Shown here piece after piece: positions 11,763 to 20,449 of a DNA stretch of 64,000 nt. The stretch's first letter is position 1; every line of letters begins with the position of its first letter. This DNA is from Alphaproteobacteria bacterium (GTDB lineage: Bacteria > Pseudomonadota > Alphaproteobacteria > DSM-16000 > Inquilinaceae): NCBI GenBank assembly GCA_028277405.1, contig JANQGH010000039.1, positions 1 to 64,000 on the forward strand, written 5' to 3'. Made by a program: the position numbers and the translations under genes. The notes below the pieces were generated by a model. The model was not told the origin of the DNA. It did not search any database and saw only the letters and a list, made by a program, of their open reading frames with translations.

Positions 11763-12194
11763 TTAGTTCGCCGGCCGTGGCAGAAGGCGCGCCAGCAGGC
11801 CGGCAAGGAACGCGGTGCTCAGCCCGAACGTCAGCAGGCCTGTAACCGCCGACATGGCACCGAAGATCCGGAAGATCGGCCCCAGCGTCACGTCGCCATA
11901 GCCCAGCGTGGTGTAGGTCACCAGCGCGAAATAGATCGATTGGCTGAGCCCGTCGATCGCGCCGAGCACGACGAACGCAGCGGCCCAGATCCAGACTTGG
12001 AGCGTGTGGGAGAACACGACGATCGCGAACATCGAGCCGATCAGCAGCCCTCGATGCTGCGCGGGCGCCAGCCCAGAGACGCGGTGGCCAAGCCTTTCGA
12101 GCATGCCAACCGCCCAGACCAGAAAAACCACATGCAGCAATGAGCAGGCGATTAGCAATGCCGTTCCTAAAAGGATCTGAGCCAGGGTAGTCAT
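11763..12194 (-). CDS. Small potassium channel (pore-domain) protein
   Basis: This 143-residue membrane protein carries the K+ selectivity-filter sequence YTTLGYGD at about residues 94-101. The filter sits between hydrophobic segments at about 7-30 and 48-78 before the pore loop and 106-132 after it. It belongs to the ion_trans_2 group of simple bacterial K+ channels and has no cytosolic ligand domain. A longer frame begins at 12230, but GGAGGG lies just upstream of ATG 12192-12194 (MTTLAQIL), which I prefer. It converges with the SABATH methyltransferase. Confidence 0.82.
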   Translation of the reverse strand: MTTLAQILLGTALLIACSLLHVVFLVWAVGMLERLGHRVSGLAPAQHRGLLIGSMFAIVVFSHTLQVWIWAAAFVVLGAIDGLSQSIYFALVTYTTLGYGDVTLGPIFRIFGAMSAVTGLLTFGLSTAFLAGLLARLLPRPAN

Positions 12195-12324
12195 ATCTGT
12201 CCGCCCTCCACGTTTTGGCCGCGCCGACACGCCCCGTCTGTTTCACAGGGTCCTCGTGCCGGCCACAGCAACCGGTCATGGTTCATCCTTCCACACGCGG
12301 CACCAGACCTGCTAGGTCAGCGGC

Positions 12325-13743
12325 ATGACACTGCCGGAGTATCTTGGGCCGATCCTGTTCTCGCGCGGGGTCATGGCCGACCAGCACAGGCTCGACGCGC
12401 TCGTGGTCTCCAGCGCGCAATTCGAACCGCCATCGCTGTGCCCGATGGACGGGCAGTTCGTGACGCCCTTCAAGCTGTTGTCGGCACACGACCGCATCGT
12501 TTGGCGCTATGACTTCAGCCTGCCCTTGGACCGCCAGGCGTTCTATCGCCTGGGCGACGCACGTTATGAGGTGGCGGGCGACCTGACGGGGGATGTTCGT
12601 GTCGCCTACGTCTCATGCAACGGCCAGGAACACGAAGACGCCAGCGTCTCGACCGAAGAGCGGAACCGGATGTGGCGCCGGCTCGGTGAGGAACATGACC
12701 GCGCGCCCTTCCATCTGATGCTCCATGGCGGCGACCAGCTCTATGCCGACCAGGTTGTTCAGGCCCACCCGACCCTCGCCGCCTGGGCCGATGCCGACCT
12801 CGACGACAAGGCGGGCTACGCGTTCACGGACGAAGTGCGTGACGCGGCGGAACGGTACCTGTTTCAGCGTTACGCCAACCTCTACAGCCAGCCAGCAATT
12901 GCACGGCTTCTGGCCTGCATACCGTCGGTGATGATGTGGGACGACCATGACATCATCGACGGCTGGGGCAGCCATCCGGCCGAAATGCTGGACAGCCCTG
13001 TCGGCCAGGGCCTGTTTGAGGTGGCGCGGCGCATGTTCATGGCGTTCCAGATGGGGATAACCGAGGCGCCGGCCGCAACAGGCAAGAGCCTGACGCTCTC
13101 GCTCTCATATCCGGACTTCGACGTCATTGCACCCGATCTGCGCAGCGAGCGCCGGCCAGACCGAGTCATGGGGCCCGATGGCTGGGCCGCGACCGAACGG
13201 GCGATCACACAGCAGGCGCCACCCGCCAGGCGGCTCATCATGTCCAGCGTGCCCCTGCTAGGCCCAAGGCTGAGTTGGATCGAACGGCTGATCTGCGTGG
13301 TGCCGAAGCTGAGGCGCTACGAAGACGACCTAAGGGACCAATGGCAAAGCCGTGCACATCGGGAGGAATGGCGACGCTTCCTGACCCTGCTCGATCAGTC
13401 GGCGGCGCAGGATGGAGGTGCGTACACCGTCCTTTCGGGCGAAATCCACCTGGCCACGCGGGCGGAAATGGCGCTGGGTGGTGGCGGCACGCTGCATCAG
13501 CTGGTGGCTTCCGGCATCGCTCACCCGCCACCGCCGCGGGCTTACGCCAGCGGCCTCGGCTGGCTGGCCAAGCTCGGCGAAGACCCGCTGCCCGACAAGC
13601 CGATCCGGTTGAGGCCCCTGCCGGGTCACAGGCGGGTCTACGTAGCCGAACGCAACTATCTTGTGCTCGAGCGGACCGGCAGGCGCTGGACGGCCTCTTG
13701 GGAGTTGGAGGACAGCGGCCGCACCCCGCCGCTTGACATCTGA
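12325..13743 (+). CDS. PhoD-like metallophosphatase family protein
   Basis: This 472-residue protein resembles the PhoD-like phosphatase group (PF09423/PF19050-type). Metal-site motifs are visible: LHGGDQLYAD (residues 134-142), MWDDHDIIDGWGSHP (204-218) and the C-terminal SGEIHLATRAEM (about 368-379). These place the Asp/His ligands expected for a binuclear metallophosphoesterase. No signal peptide is visible, unlike secreted PhoD, so it is probably cytosolic. That fits the less-studied intracellular branch found in bacteria and fungi. A phosphodiesterase or phosphatase activity is inferred; the substrate is unknown. Confidence 0.78.
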   Translation: MTLPEYLGPILFSRGVMADQHRLDALVVSSAQFEPPSLCPMDGQFVTPFKLLSAHDRIVWRYDFSLPLDRQAFYRLGDARYEVAGDLTGDVRVAYVSCNGQEHEDASVSTEERNRMWRRLGEEHDRAPFHLMLHGGDQLYADQVVQAHPTLAAWADADLDDKAGYAFTDEVRDAAERYLFQRYANLYSQPAIARLLACIPSVMMWDDHDIIDGWGSHPAEMLDSPVGQGLFEVARRMFMAFQMGITEAPAATGKSLTLSLSYPDFDVIAPDLRSERRPDRVMGPDGWAATERAITQQAPPARRLIMSSVPLLGPRLSWIERLICVVPKLRRYEDDLRDQWQSRAHREEWRRFLTLLDQSAAQDGGAYTVLSGEIHLATRAEMALGGGGTLHQLVASGIAHPPPPRAYASGLGWLAKLGEDPLPDKPIRLRPLPGHRRVYVAERNYLVLERTGRRWTASWELEDSGRTPPLDI

Positions 13744-13838
13744 CATCATCGGATCCCGCCTACTCTTGCACCCCTGTGACTGCTGGGCTTTGCTGTGGCC
13801 AACCGGCGCCGGATGCGCGCCCTTGAGGAGAAACAGCT

Positions 13839-15032
13839 GTGACCGCTCCGCTCAACGGCGTCCGCGTTCTTGACCTAACCAACGTTCTGGCCGGCCCGTT
13901 CTGCTGCCACCAGCTCGCCCATTTGGGTGCCGAGGTCATCAAGGTCGAAGCGGTGGGGCGCGGCGATCTCGCGCGTCAGTTGGGGGCCGATCCGCACCTG
14001 AACGCGGTCAAAATGGGCGTGTCGTTCCTGGCCCAGAACGCCGGCAAGAAATCCGTCACGCTGAATCTGAAACATGAAGACGGCAAGGCACTGCTGAAAC
14101 GCCTGGTCGCCACGGCCGATGTGCTGGTCGAGAATTTCAGGCCCGGTGTGATGGCACGGCTGGGTGTCGACTACCCCGTTTTGAAACAGGTGAAGCCGTC
14201 CCTCGTCTACTGTGCCATCTCCGGCTTTGGGCAGGACGGGCCCTGGGTGGGGCGCCCGGCATACGATCAGATCATCCAGGGCGCGTCCGGTGTTATGGCC
14301 ATCACCGGCGATGAGGCCAGCGCACCCTTGCGGGTCGGCTATCCGATCGCCGATACGATCGGCGGCATGACGGCCGCGTTCGCCATAGCCGCCGCCCTGA
14401 ACGATCGCGAACAGGGCGCCTTCATCGACATCTCGATGCTTGAGGCCACGATCGCGACCATGGGCTGGGCGGTCTCCAACTATCTGATCGCGGGTGTGGA
14501 GCCGGCCGCCCACGGCAACGAGAATACGACGTCCGCGCCTTCCGGCGCCTTCCAGGCCGCCGACGGCCTGGTCAACATCGCCGCCAACAAGGACGAGCAG
14601 TGGCACCTGCTGGCCCGTCATCTCGGACGCGACGACCTGGTTGACCGGCCGGACTATGCCACGCGCGAGGATCGCAAGGCGAACCGCCTGAAGCTGAAGG
14701 CGGAGTTGGAGGAGACGCTGATGACCAGACCGGCCCGCGACTGGGCACGCGAACTGAACCGGATCGGCGTGCCGGCGGGCGCGGTGCTGACGGTGCCGGA
14801 GGTGCTGGCGCATCCGCAGATCGCCGATCGCGGCATGCTGGCCGGCTTCGCCGACGTGCCCGGCGTCGGGCGGGATATCTCGGTGGTCAGAACCGGCGTG
14901 AAGCTTGATGGCGAGGCACCGGCCGTGGACGCGCCTCCGCCTGAGCTGGGCCAGCACAATGATGAGGTTTACCGCGCGCTGGGAGTCGACCCTGGAGAGA
15001 TGGCGCGCCTGAGCCGGGAGGGCGTGATATGA
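13839..15032 (+). CDS. CaiB/BaiF class III CoA-transferase
   Basis: This is a 397-residue class III CoA-transferase, which moves CoA between carboxylic acids through an enzyme-linked anhydride. The N-terminal LNGVRVLDLTNVLAGPFCC and LAHLGAEVIKVE stretches are diagnostic, as are KKSVTLNLKHEDGKALL and VLVENFRPGVMARLG. The catalytic Asp is expected in GYPIADTIGGM (about residue 172). A GAGG Shine-Dalgarno precedes GTG 13839. The stop overlaps the next gene's start by 4 bp (ATGA), so it is translationally coupled to a citryl-CoA-lyase-like protein. This suggests it supplies a CoA thioester of a citrate-like acid. Confidence 0.93.
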   Translation: MTAPLNGVRVLDLTNVLAGPFCCHQLAHLGAEVIKVEAVGRGDLARQLGADPHLNAVKMGVSFLAQNAGKKSVTLNLKHEDGKALLKRLVATADVLVENFRPGVMARLGVDYPVLKQVKPSLVYCAISGFGQDGPWVGRPAYDQIIQGASGVMAITGDEASAPLRVGYPIADTIGGMTAAFAIAAALNDREQGAFIDISMLEATIATMGWAVSNYLIAGVEPAAHGNENTTSAPSGAFQAADGLVNIAANKDEQWHLLARHLGRDDLVDRPDYATREDRKANRLKLKAELEETLMTRPARDWARELNRIGVPAGAVLTVPEVLAHPQIADRGMLAGFADVPGVGRDISVVRTGVKLDGEAPAVDAPPPELGQHNDEVYRALGVDPGEMARLSREGVI

Positions 15033-15826
15033 GTGATGTCGCCGACTGGTGGCGCACCGACATCATCGACATGGCCCCGGGCAAGATCCGCCTGCGCGGC
15101 CAACCGATCGAAACACTGATCGGCAACGTCTCGTTCCCGCAGATGATCTGGCTCATGCTGCGCGGCGACCTGCCGGGCACAGGACAGGCGGCGCTGTTCG
15201 AGGCGGCGCTGGTCGCGGCGGTCGATCACGGTCCACAGGCGCCATCCATTGCGGCTGCCCGCATGGCGGTGACGTGCGGCCTGCCGCTCAACAACGCCAT
15301 GGCCAGCGCGGTGAACATGCTGGGCGACGTGCATGGCGGCGCCGGCGAGCAGGCGATCGAGCTTTATCGCATGATCGACGAAACCGGCGGCCCGGACGCG
15401 ACGGAGGCGGCGGTTGGACGCTGGCAGAGTGACCGCGGCGCGTTCATCCCAGGCTTTGGCCATCGCTTCCACAAGCCGGTCGACCCACGGGCACCCAGGC
15501 TTCTCGCGCTGGTCGATCAGGCGGTCGACGATGGTGTCTGCGACGGCCGCTTTGCCGCCATCGGCAGGGCGATCGAGGCGACGCTGGCCTCGCAAAAGGG
15601 CAAGCCGGTGCCCATGAACATCGACGGGGCGACCGCCGTCATCTACGCCGAGCTGGGCTTCGACCCGCCGCTCGCACGAGGCCTTTTTTGTCTGTCGCGA
15701 TCGGTCGGCATCCTCGCCCATGCCTGGGAGCAGCGCCAACAGGGCGGCCGCAACAAGGGTCCGACGCCGCCCGCCTACCGATGGGCCTATGGCGGTCCAA
15801 ACCCGATTGACGAGGGCGACGGATAG
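15029..15826 (+). CDS. Citryl-CoA lyase-like protein of the citrate synthase family
   Basis: This 265-residue protein has the citrate-synthase catalytic core but lacks the N-terminal part of full-length citrate synthases (about 430 residues). All three catalytic positions can be matched: the His in GDVHGGAGEQ (His274-like), GFGHRFHKPVDPRAPRL (His320-like) and MNIDGATAVIYAELG (Asp375-like). Short family members include citryl-CoA lyases, which split citryl-CoA into acetyl-CoA and oxaloacetate. The 4-bp overlap with a CoA-transferase gene supports a transfer-then-cleave route. The true acid could be citrate, citramalate or another 3-hydroxy-3-carboxy acid. Confidence 0.82.
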   Translation: MSDVADWWRTDIIDMAPGKIRLRGQPIETLIGNVSFPQMIWLMLRGDLPGTGQAALFEAALVAAVDHGPQAPSIAAARMAVTCGLPLNNAMASAVNMLGDVHGGAGEQAIELYRMIDETGGPDATEAAVGRWQSDRGAFIPGFGHRFHKPVDPRAPRLLALVDQAVDDGVCDGRFAAIGRAIEATLASQKGKPVPMNIDGATAVIYAELGFDPPLARGLFCLSRSVGILAHAWEQRQQGGRNKGPTPPAYRWAYGGPNPIDEGDG

Positions 15827-16324
15827 GCTTTGAAGGGCGCTGTTAGCCATCTCGTAGCTCCCCACCTGGCCCGATGATACGTCGGCGAAATGGGATCTGG
15901 CGAGCCGATCGCCCGAAGACCGCCTCGTAGCCGTCTGGGAAAGACAGCAGGGTCAAACAGCCATCGCAGACCGCCGACCGGCGCGACGCCGCCTCGCACG
16001 GACGGTCTGTTTCCCTCCACGGCCCGTCGCGTATCCGTATCACCGGGCCAGATGGCACCGACCATATTGGTCTTGGATGCAACCGCCAGGGCATCATCCG
16101 CCAGATCAACAGACTTAGGGATGACTCCGAGAATCACGGGCGGCGCCTGTGCTGCGCCAAGAAATCCTTGACTATGGCCACCACTACCGTGGAACGGGGG
16201 TTCGAAGCCGTAGCATATCACCAAGAATCTGGTCTAGATTGGACTATTCCGTGGCCAGATCTGTCGGAATTTCTGTCTGCCTTCTTGCGCCTAATGGCCC
16301 GCTGTCATGGATCGACTGAACTAG
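15827..16324. other. 498-bp stretch without an assigned gene
   Basis: Open frames cross this region on both strands (for example minus 15843-16109, 88 codons), but none shows a recognisable domain or good start signal. Codon use is mixed, with several AGA, CTA and ATA codons, unlike neighbouring genes. A decayed gene is possible. Near the 3' end the base composition turns AT-richer and a short dyad AATCT-N5-AGATT (16226-16240) could belong to the promoter of the ATP-grasp gene. A T-loop-like GGTTCGAAGCC at about 16199 has no tRNA around it. Confidence 0.4.
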
Positions 16325-17164
16325 ATGGCCAGAATTGCCGTCATTACCCACGAATATGACTGCTTTCAGCAGTATCGGTTCGGCCTGTTTTTGCGCCGCC
16401 GGTTCCTGCTGCAGGACCTATTGCGGGATCTGCGCGCGCGGGGGCATCAGGTCGAGATCACAATCGGGCCCGATCAAAAGGTCGAAGCGGATGCGGCCAT
16501 TCTGCATCTGGACTGTTCCGTTGTTCCACCGGCTTATCATGACCTGGTTGACGCCTACCCGTTAACGGTGAACGGGGCAGCCCTTGACATCACCAAGCGG
16601 ACGATTGGAGGCGCCGGCGTCGTACCAGACGGGGATTGGCATGGGCCGGTGATCGTTAAGTCCAACTACAACTCCGGGGGTCGTGGCGAAGACTATCACA
16701 ATCGCGAAGCCAAACGGCGCGGCCACCCGCCCCCACACCCCTATGTCGATGGCATGGTGACATATACGATTCATGATTCGGTGTCACAGGTGCCGGGCGA
16801 GGCCTGGGAAGACCAACACACGGTGGTCGAACGCTTGATCCCGGAACTCGACCCGCAAGGGTATGCCATGCGCACCTGGATTTTCTTCGGCGGCAGGGAA
16901 TGGTGCACCCGCAATGTCGGGCCGCAGCCTATCATCAAGGGTCCCGACATCATCGCGCGTGCACCGTCTCACGTGCCTGACAATATCCGCGATCAGCGGC
17001 GGCGCCTTGGTTTCGATTACGGCAAGTTCGATTTTGTCGTCGAGGGCGACGAGGGCGTTTTGCTGGACGCCAACCGGACACCCGGCAGTTCCCGCAATCT
17101 GGGCAAAGAGCAAAAGGCAGCGACGTCTGAACTCACCAGGGGGTTCGATACATTCCTAAAGTGA
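16325..17164 (+). CDS. ATP-grasp superfamily protein of unknown function
   Basis: This 279-residue protein shows ATP-grasp landmarks. GPVIVKSNYNSGGRGE (107-122) holds the ATP-binding Lys112 and a glycine-rich loop. The C-terminal FDYGKFDFVVEGDEGVLLDAN (230-250) carries the metal-binding Asp248-x-Asn250. The N-terminal part (residues 1-60) resembles a Rossmann-like preATP-grasp domain. Such enzymes join an acyl phosphate to an amine, thiol or hydroxyl nucleophile. It is 72 bp upstream of a glycosyltransferase on the same strand, so a role in building a peptide- or amino-acid-decorated glycan is conceivable. The function is not known. Confidence 0.75.
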   Translation: MARIAVITHEYDCFQQYRFGLFLRRRFLLQDLLRDLRARGHQVEITIGPDQKVEADAAILHLDCSVVPPAYHDLVDAYPLTVNGAALDITKRTIGGAGVVPDGDWHGPVIVKSNYNSGGRGEDYHNREAKRRGHPPPHPYVDGMVTYTIHDSVSQVPGEAWEDQHTVVERLIPELDPQGYAMRTWIFFGGREWCTRNVGPQPIIKGPDIIARAPSHVPDNIRDQRRRLGFDYGKFDFVVEGDEGVLLDANRTPGSSRNLGKEQKAATSELTRGFDTFLK

Positions 17165-17236
17165 GTATGGTCACCCGGCGACGCGACGAACACGTGCCGC
17201 CAGCCCGACGAACGACGCCTACAGGACAGCATCTGC

Positions 17237-18373
17237 GTGAACACTGAAACGATACCGCGCGATCGCTCCGCGCTGCGCATCCTTGAGCTTGGCGACAACA
17301 TGACCTTTGCGTTGGGCAAGCCAAAGCAGACGGATTTCTACATGGCCAGCATGCGCGGCAATCGCAGCAAGAGCGCCGGGCCCTGGCCGGAGATGACCTT
17401 GGCCAGGATATGGAGGCTGTTCGCGCGCGTGCGCCGCGGCGACTACGACCTGGTGGTCGTGCAGCCGCCGATTTATCCGTGGTGGCACCTTCGCTCGTTC
17501 CTGACGGTGGTCAAGAACACGCTGTTGCGCGGTCGCTTGCTCGGCTTTTTTGCCACCTGGTCGGCGACCCTCGCCTTTCCGCTCTTGCGGTTTCTGCCGT
17601 GTAATGTGCCGATGGTGGTCGTCGACATGAACGACAGTTTTGGCATATTTCGCCATAACGTCTTTCTGTTCGGTCGCTGCCACACCTACTTCAAGCGCGA
17701 ACTGCCGATCGACAAATGGCACGTCTTTTACCGCTCCGGCCATCGCAACCTGCCGACCGCCAACTTTCGTGCCAAGCCGCGCTGGCGACGGCGCATGGAC
17801 AAGATCGCCCCGCTTGGCGTGGGCACGGTGCAGCCGGCGCTCGATCGGGCTTTGGCCAGCTTCGGCAGCGAGAAGAAGACCGACCTGTTCTTTGCCGGCA
17901 CGACGTTTGCCACCAATCGCGTGCGCGAGGAGGGCGTGGCCCTGCTGGACAGGTTGAAGGCGCGCGGCGTGGTGGTCGACCATGTCACCGAGACACTGCC
18001 GTTCGGCGACTTCATCGATCGCTGCGCGCAGGCCTGGCTGACCTGGTCGCCGGCCGGCTTCGGCTGGGAGTGCTTTCGCCATCTCGAAGCCTCGCTGGCC
18101 GGTTCGGTGCCGGTGATCAGCAGCCCGACGATCCATCGTTACAGGCCGATGAACCATGGCGAACACTGCTTTTTCTACCATGTCGAGGGCGAAGACCTGG
18201 TCGAGACGGTGATCGAGGCGCTGAAGGACAAGGACAAGCTTGCCCGCATGGCCGAAGCGGCGCGCGATCACGTACTGCAGCACCACACCCATGAGGCGCT
18301 GTGCGACCACGTTATCGACGTTGCGCTTGGTGATACAGTGGCACCGAGGCCAAGTGCGGAAACCGTCCAATGA
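17237..18373 (+). CDS. Glycosyltransferase (family 1-like) of unknown acceptor
   Basis: This 378-residue, probably GT-B-fold protein has a C-terminal donor-binding region (AGFGWECFRHLEASLAGSVPVI, about 271-292) with the acidic residue and invariant Pro typical of GT1/GT4-like enzymes. The segment DLFFAGTTFATNRVREEGVALL precedes it, as in exostosin-like or spore-coat-type glycosyltransferases. A moderately hydrophobic stretch near residues 95-120 may associate with the membrane. The start is GTG 17237, with AGGACAG upstream. Its stop overlaps the SnoaL-like gene by 4 bp. Neither donor nor acceptor sugar can be inferred. Confidence 0.72.
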   Translation: MNTETIPRDRSALRILELGDNMTFALGKPKQTDFYMASMRGNRSKSAGPWPEMTLARIWRLFARVRRGDYDLVVVQPPIYPWWHLRSFLTVVKNTLLRGRLLGFFATWSATLAFPLLRFLPCNVPMVVVDMNDSFGIFRHNVFLFGRCHTYFKRELPIDKWHVFYRSGHRNLPTANFRAKPRWRRRMDKIAPLGVGTVQPALDRALASFGSEKKTDLFFAGTTFATNRVREEGVALLDRLKARGVVVDHVTETLPFGDFIDRCAQAWLTWSPAGFGWECFRHLEASLAGSVPVISSPTIHRYRPMNHGEHCFFYHVEGEDLVETVIEALKDKDKLARMAEAARDHVLQHHTHEALCDHVIDVALGDTVAPRPSAETVQ

Positions 18374-19389
18374 CCGCTGACCTTCATGCCGCCAACAAGG
18401 CACTGGTGCAGCCCCTTCGGTTGGCGCTCTATGATTACGAGCCTGATGCTGTACGGACGGCGCTGTCCGATGCCTTCCATCGTGATGCCGTCGTTCATCT
18501 TGCGCACCCGTTTGAGGATCTTGACGGGGCGAGCGGGCTCTACGAAACGGCCTTCAGCCCACTACATGACGCCCTGCCCGATCTGGAGCGCCGCGACACG
18601 ATCGTGATCGCCGGCGACAGCAAGATGGGCACCAACTGGGTCGGCTGCGGCGGCTACTACACCGGGACGTTCGCGGCCCCCTGGCTCGACATTCCGCCGA
18701 CCGGCCATCAGGTGGCCATGCGGTTTCACGAGTTTTTCAGGGTCGAGGACGGCCGCGTCACGGAGATGCAGGCGCTGTGGGACATCCCGGAGGTCATGAT
18801 GCAGGCCGGCGCCTGGCCGATGGCGCCCAGCCTGGGCCGTGAGTGGCACGTGCCAGGGCCGGCAACGCAGGACGGCCTTGTGCCAGACCCGCGTGATCCT
18901 GAGCATTCTCAGGCAAGCGTTTCCCTGGTCGGCGACATGCTGGCCGCTTTGGGCCAGTACGCTGACGGCGGTGTCGAGGCCATGCGCCTCGCCGACTATT
19001 GGCACCCGCGCTGCAGCTGGTACGGCCCGTCCGGCATCGGCACCGGACGCGGCATCGACGGCTTTCGCCATTGGCACCAGATCCCGTTCCTGAACGCCAT
19101 GCCGGACCGAGTCGGCACCCTGGGCAAAGGCGACCTGTTTGGCGACGGCGCCTATGTCGGCTTCACGGCCTGGCCGGGCATGCGCGCCACGATCACCGGC
19201 GATGGCTGGCTGGGCATCGCACCGTCGGGCCAGCCGGTGACCATGCGCAGCCTGGACTTCTGGCGCTGCGAGGCGGGCCTGATCCGCGAGAACTGGGTGC
19301 TGGTCGACCTACTGGACGTCTACAGCCAGATCGGCGTCGACGTTCTGGCCAGAATGCGCGAGTTCAACAAGGCATGGGCGCGGGCTTGA
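18370..19389 (+). CDS. Tandem SnoaL-like / NTF2-fold protein
   Basis: This 339-residue protein appears to hold two SnoaL-like (NTF2-fold) domains. The first spans about residues 10-145 (HRDAVVHLAHPFEDLDG ... RFHEFFRVEDGRVTEMQALWD). The second spans about 180-335 (YWHPRCSWYGPSGIGTGRGI ... LDFWRCEAGLIRENWVLVD). Both repeats show the R-x-x-x-[FW] plus [KR]-x-x-E-x-W pattern of this fold, used by polyketide cyclases, hydratases and isomerases. It is translationally coupled to the glycosyltransferase by an ATGA overlap. Catalytic activity cannot be assigned. Confidence 0.72.
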   Translation: MTADLHAANKALVQPLRLALYDYEPDAVRTALSDAFHRDAVVHLAHPFEDLDGASGLYETAFSPLHDALPDLERRDTIVIAGDSKMGTNWVGCGGYYTGTFAAPWLDIPPTGHQVAMRFHEFFRVEDGRVTEMQALWDIPEVMMQAGAWPMAPSLGREWHVPGPATQDGLVPDPRDPEHSQASVSLVGDMLAALGQYADGGVEAMRLADYWHPRCSWYGPSGIGTGRGIDGFRHWHQIPFLNAMPDRVGTLGKGDLFGDGAYVGFTAWPGMRATITGDGWLGIAPSGQPVTMRSLDFWRCEAGLIRENWVLVDLLDVYSQIGVDVLARMREFNKAWARA

Positions 19390-19392
19390 GCA

Positions 19393-20019
19393 CTATTCGG
19401 ACGCCGCGCGGGCGCGCCGCCGCGACCGTCTGATCAGGAAGAACCCAACCAGGACCACGATCACTACGGCCAACCCGATCAGGGCCAGATAGTGACCCGC
19501 CGGGAACAGCGCGCGGATCCAGGACAAGTGCCGGTCGACGAAAAACACGCCGTAGCCCCAGAACCCGACCCAAAGCGCAGCGCCTAAGCAGTTGTAGGCC
19601 AGGAAACGCCACCAGTTCATCTCGGCAATGCCGGCAACGATGCCGTTCAACTGCCGTGCGGGCACGACAAAGCGCGCGAAGATCACCACCTCGCCGCCGA
19701 AGCGATGAAAAAAGGCCTCGACCTTGGCCAGCCTCGGTGCCGTCAGGCCCACCCGCCGGCCATATTTGACGACCAGTTCGCGGCCGGCAAAACGGCCGAT
19801 CGCGTAGCCGATATTGTCGCCGACCACCGAGCCCAGCCAGGCCCAAAACAGCATCATCGGCAGGCTGATATCGCCCTGGGCCGCCAGCACGGCCGTCGAA
19901 ACGATGATGCTTTCGCCAGGCGACGGCATGCCGAACGAATCCAGCAGCACGCTGATGAAGACGATAACCAGGCCGAACTCGTGAACGTAAGTTTCAGCCA
20001 GTTGGGTCAGATGATGCAT
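19393..20019 (-). CDS. DedA family membrane protein
   Basis: This is a DedA/VTT superfamily membrane protein of about 208 residues. DedA members act as lipid-carrier or phospholipid flippases and affect envelope integrity. Visible landmarks are SFGMPSPGESIIVSTAVLAA, WAWLGSVVGDNIGYAIGR, the conserved E-x-FFHRFGGEVVIFARFVP-like loop (here FARFVVPARQLNGIVAG) and a C-terminal basic tail. A longer frame begins at 20058; I prefer ATG 20017-20019 (MHHLTQLAE), which starts just before the first hydrophobic helix. It converges with the SnoaL-like gene. Confidence 0.88.
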   Translation of the reverse strand: MHHLTQLAETYVHEFGLVIVFISVLLDSFGMPSPGESIIVSTAVLAAQGDISLPMMLFWAWLGSVVGDNIGYAIGRFAGRELVVKYGRRVGLTAPRLAKVEAFFHRFGGEVVIFARFVVPARQLNGIVAGIAEMNWWRFLAYNCLGAALWVGFWGYGVFFVDRHLSWIRALFPAGHYLALIGLAVVIVVLVGFFLIRRSRRRARAASE

Positions 20020-20102
20020 GAGGCGGTCGCGACGAGCCCTGGTATAAGGTGGCGACACCCTGGATGGCCGTCGCCGCCCATGTCAACGCAAGCCTGGGCC
20101 GA

Positions 20103-20441
20103 TCAGGCCTGCCCCGTGCCCCCGCTCGCCTGAAGCTTGACTGCCTGGGAGACGAAGTCGGCAAGGCGTTTGGTCTCGATCTCCTGCACGGTGGTCAGTT
20201 TGATATGCCGCCGGGCCTTGCCCTTACCTTCCAGAATGCCGTCAGGATCGTCGAGCAGAACGCCATTGGAAAACTCGACACCGACATGTTTGGCATAGAC
20301 GAAATAGCCGCCGAACCGAGACTTCGGGTCACCCGAAACAGCCTCGAAGACAATCCCGCCATACATTTTGCGTTTCGTGCACGTCGGTGCGATTTTGCTG
20401 ACCAGGCGATCGATCGCCTGCGTGATCTCCTTCGCGTCCAT
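20103..20441 (-). CDS. DUF1801 domain protein
   Basis: This 112-residue cytosolic protein matches the DUF1801 pattern (YdhG/CyaY-like fold): CTKRKMYGGIVFE, FGGYFVYAKHVGVEFSNG and DPDGILEGKGKARRHIKL. The biochemical role of the family is not established. The longer frame up to 20525 would run into the VOC gene, so ATG 20439-20441 (MDAKEITQ) is chosen. It starts 8 bp after the VOC stop, suggesting a shared transcript. Confidence 0.78.
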   Translation of the reverse strand: MDAKEITQAIDRLVSKIAPTCTKRKMYGGIVFEAVSGDPKSRFGGYFVYAKHVGVEFSNGVLLDDPDGILEGKGKARRHIKLTTVQEIETKRLADFVSQAVKLQASGGTGQA

Positions 20442-20449
20442 CGTGTCGC

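Noticed and set aside
16190..16215. T-loop-like GGTTCGAAGCC suggesting a tRNA
   Set aside because: Flanking bases do not form a five-pair T stem, and no acceptor, D or anticodon stems could be built.
15787..16224. 145-codon minus-strand frame in the 498-bp gap
   Set aside because: No Shine-Dalgarno, no domain, mixed codon use, and it runs into the 3' end of the citryl-CoA-lyase-like gene.
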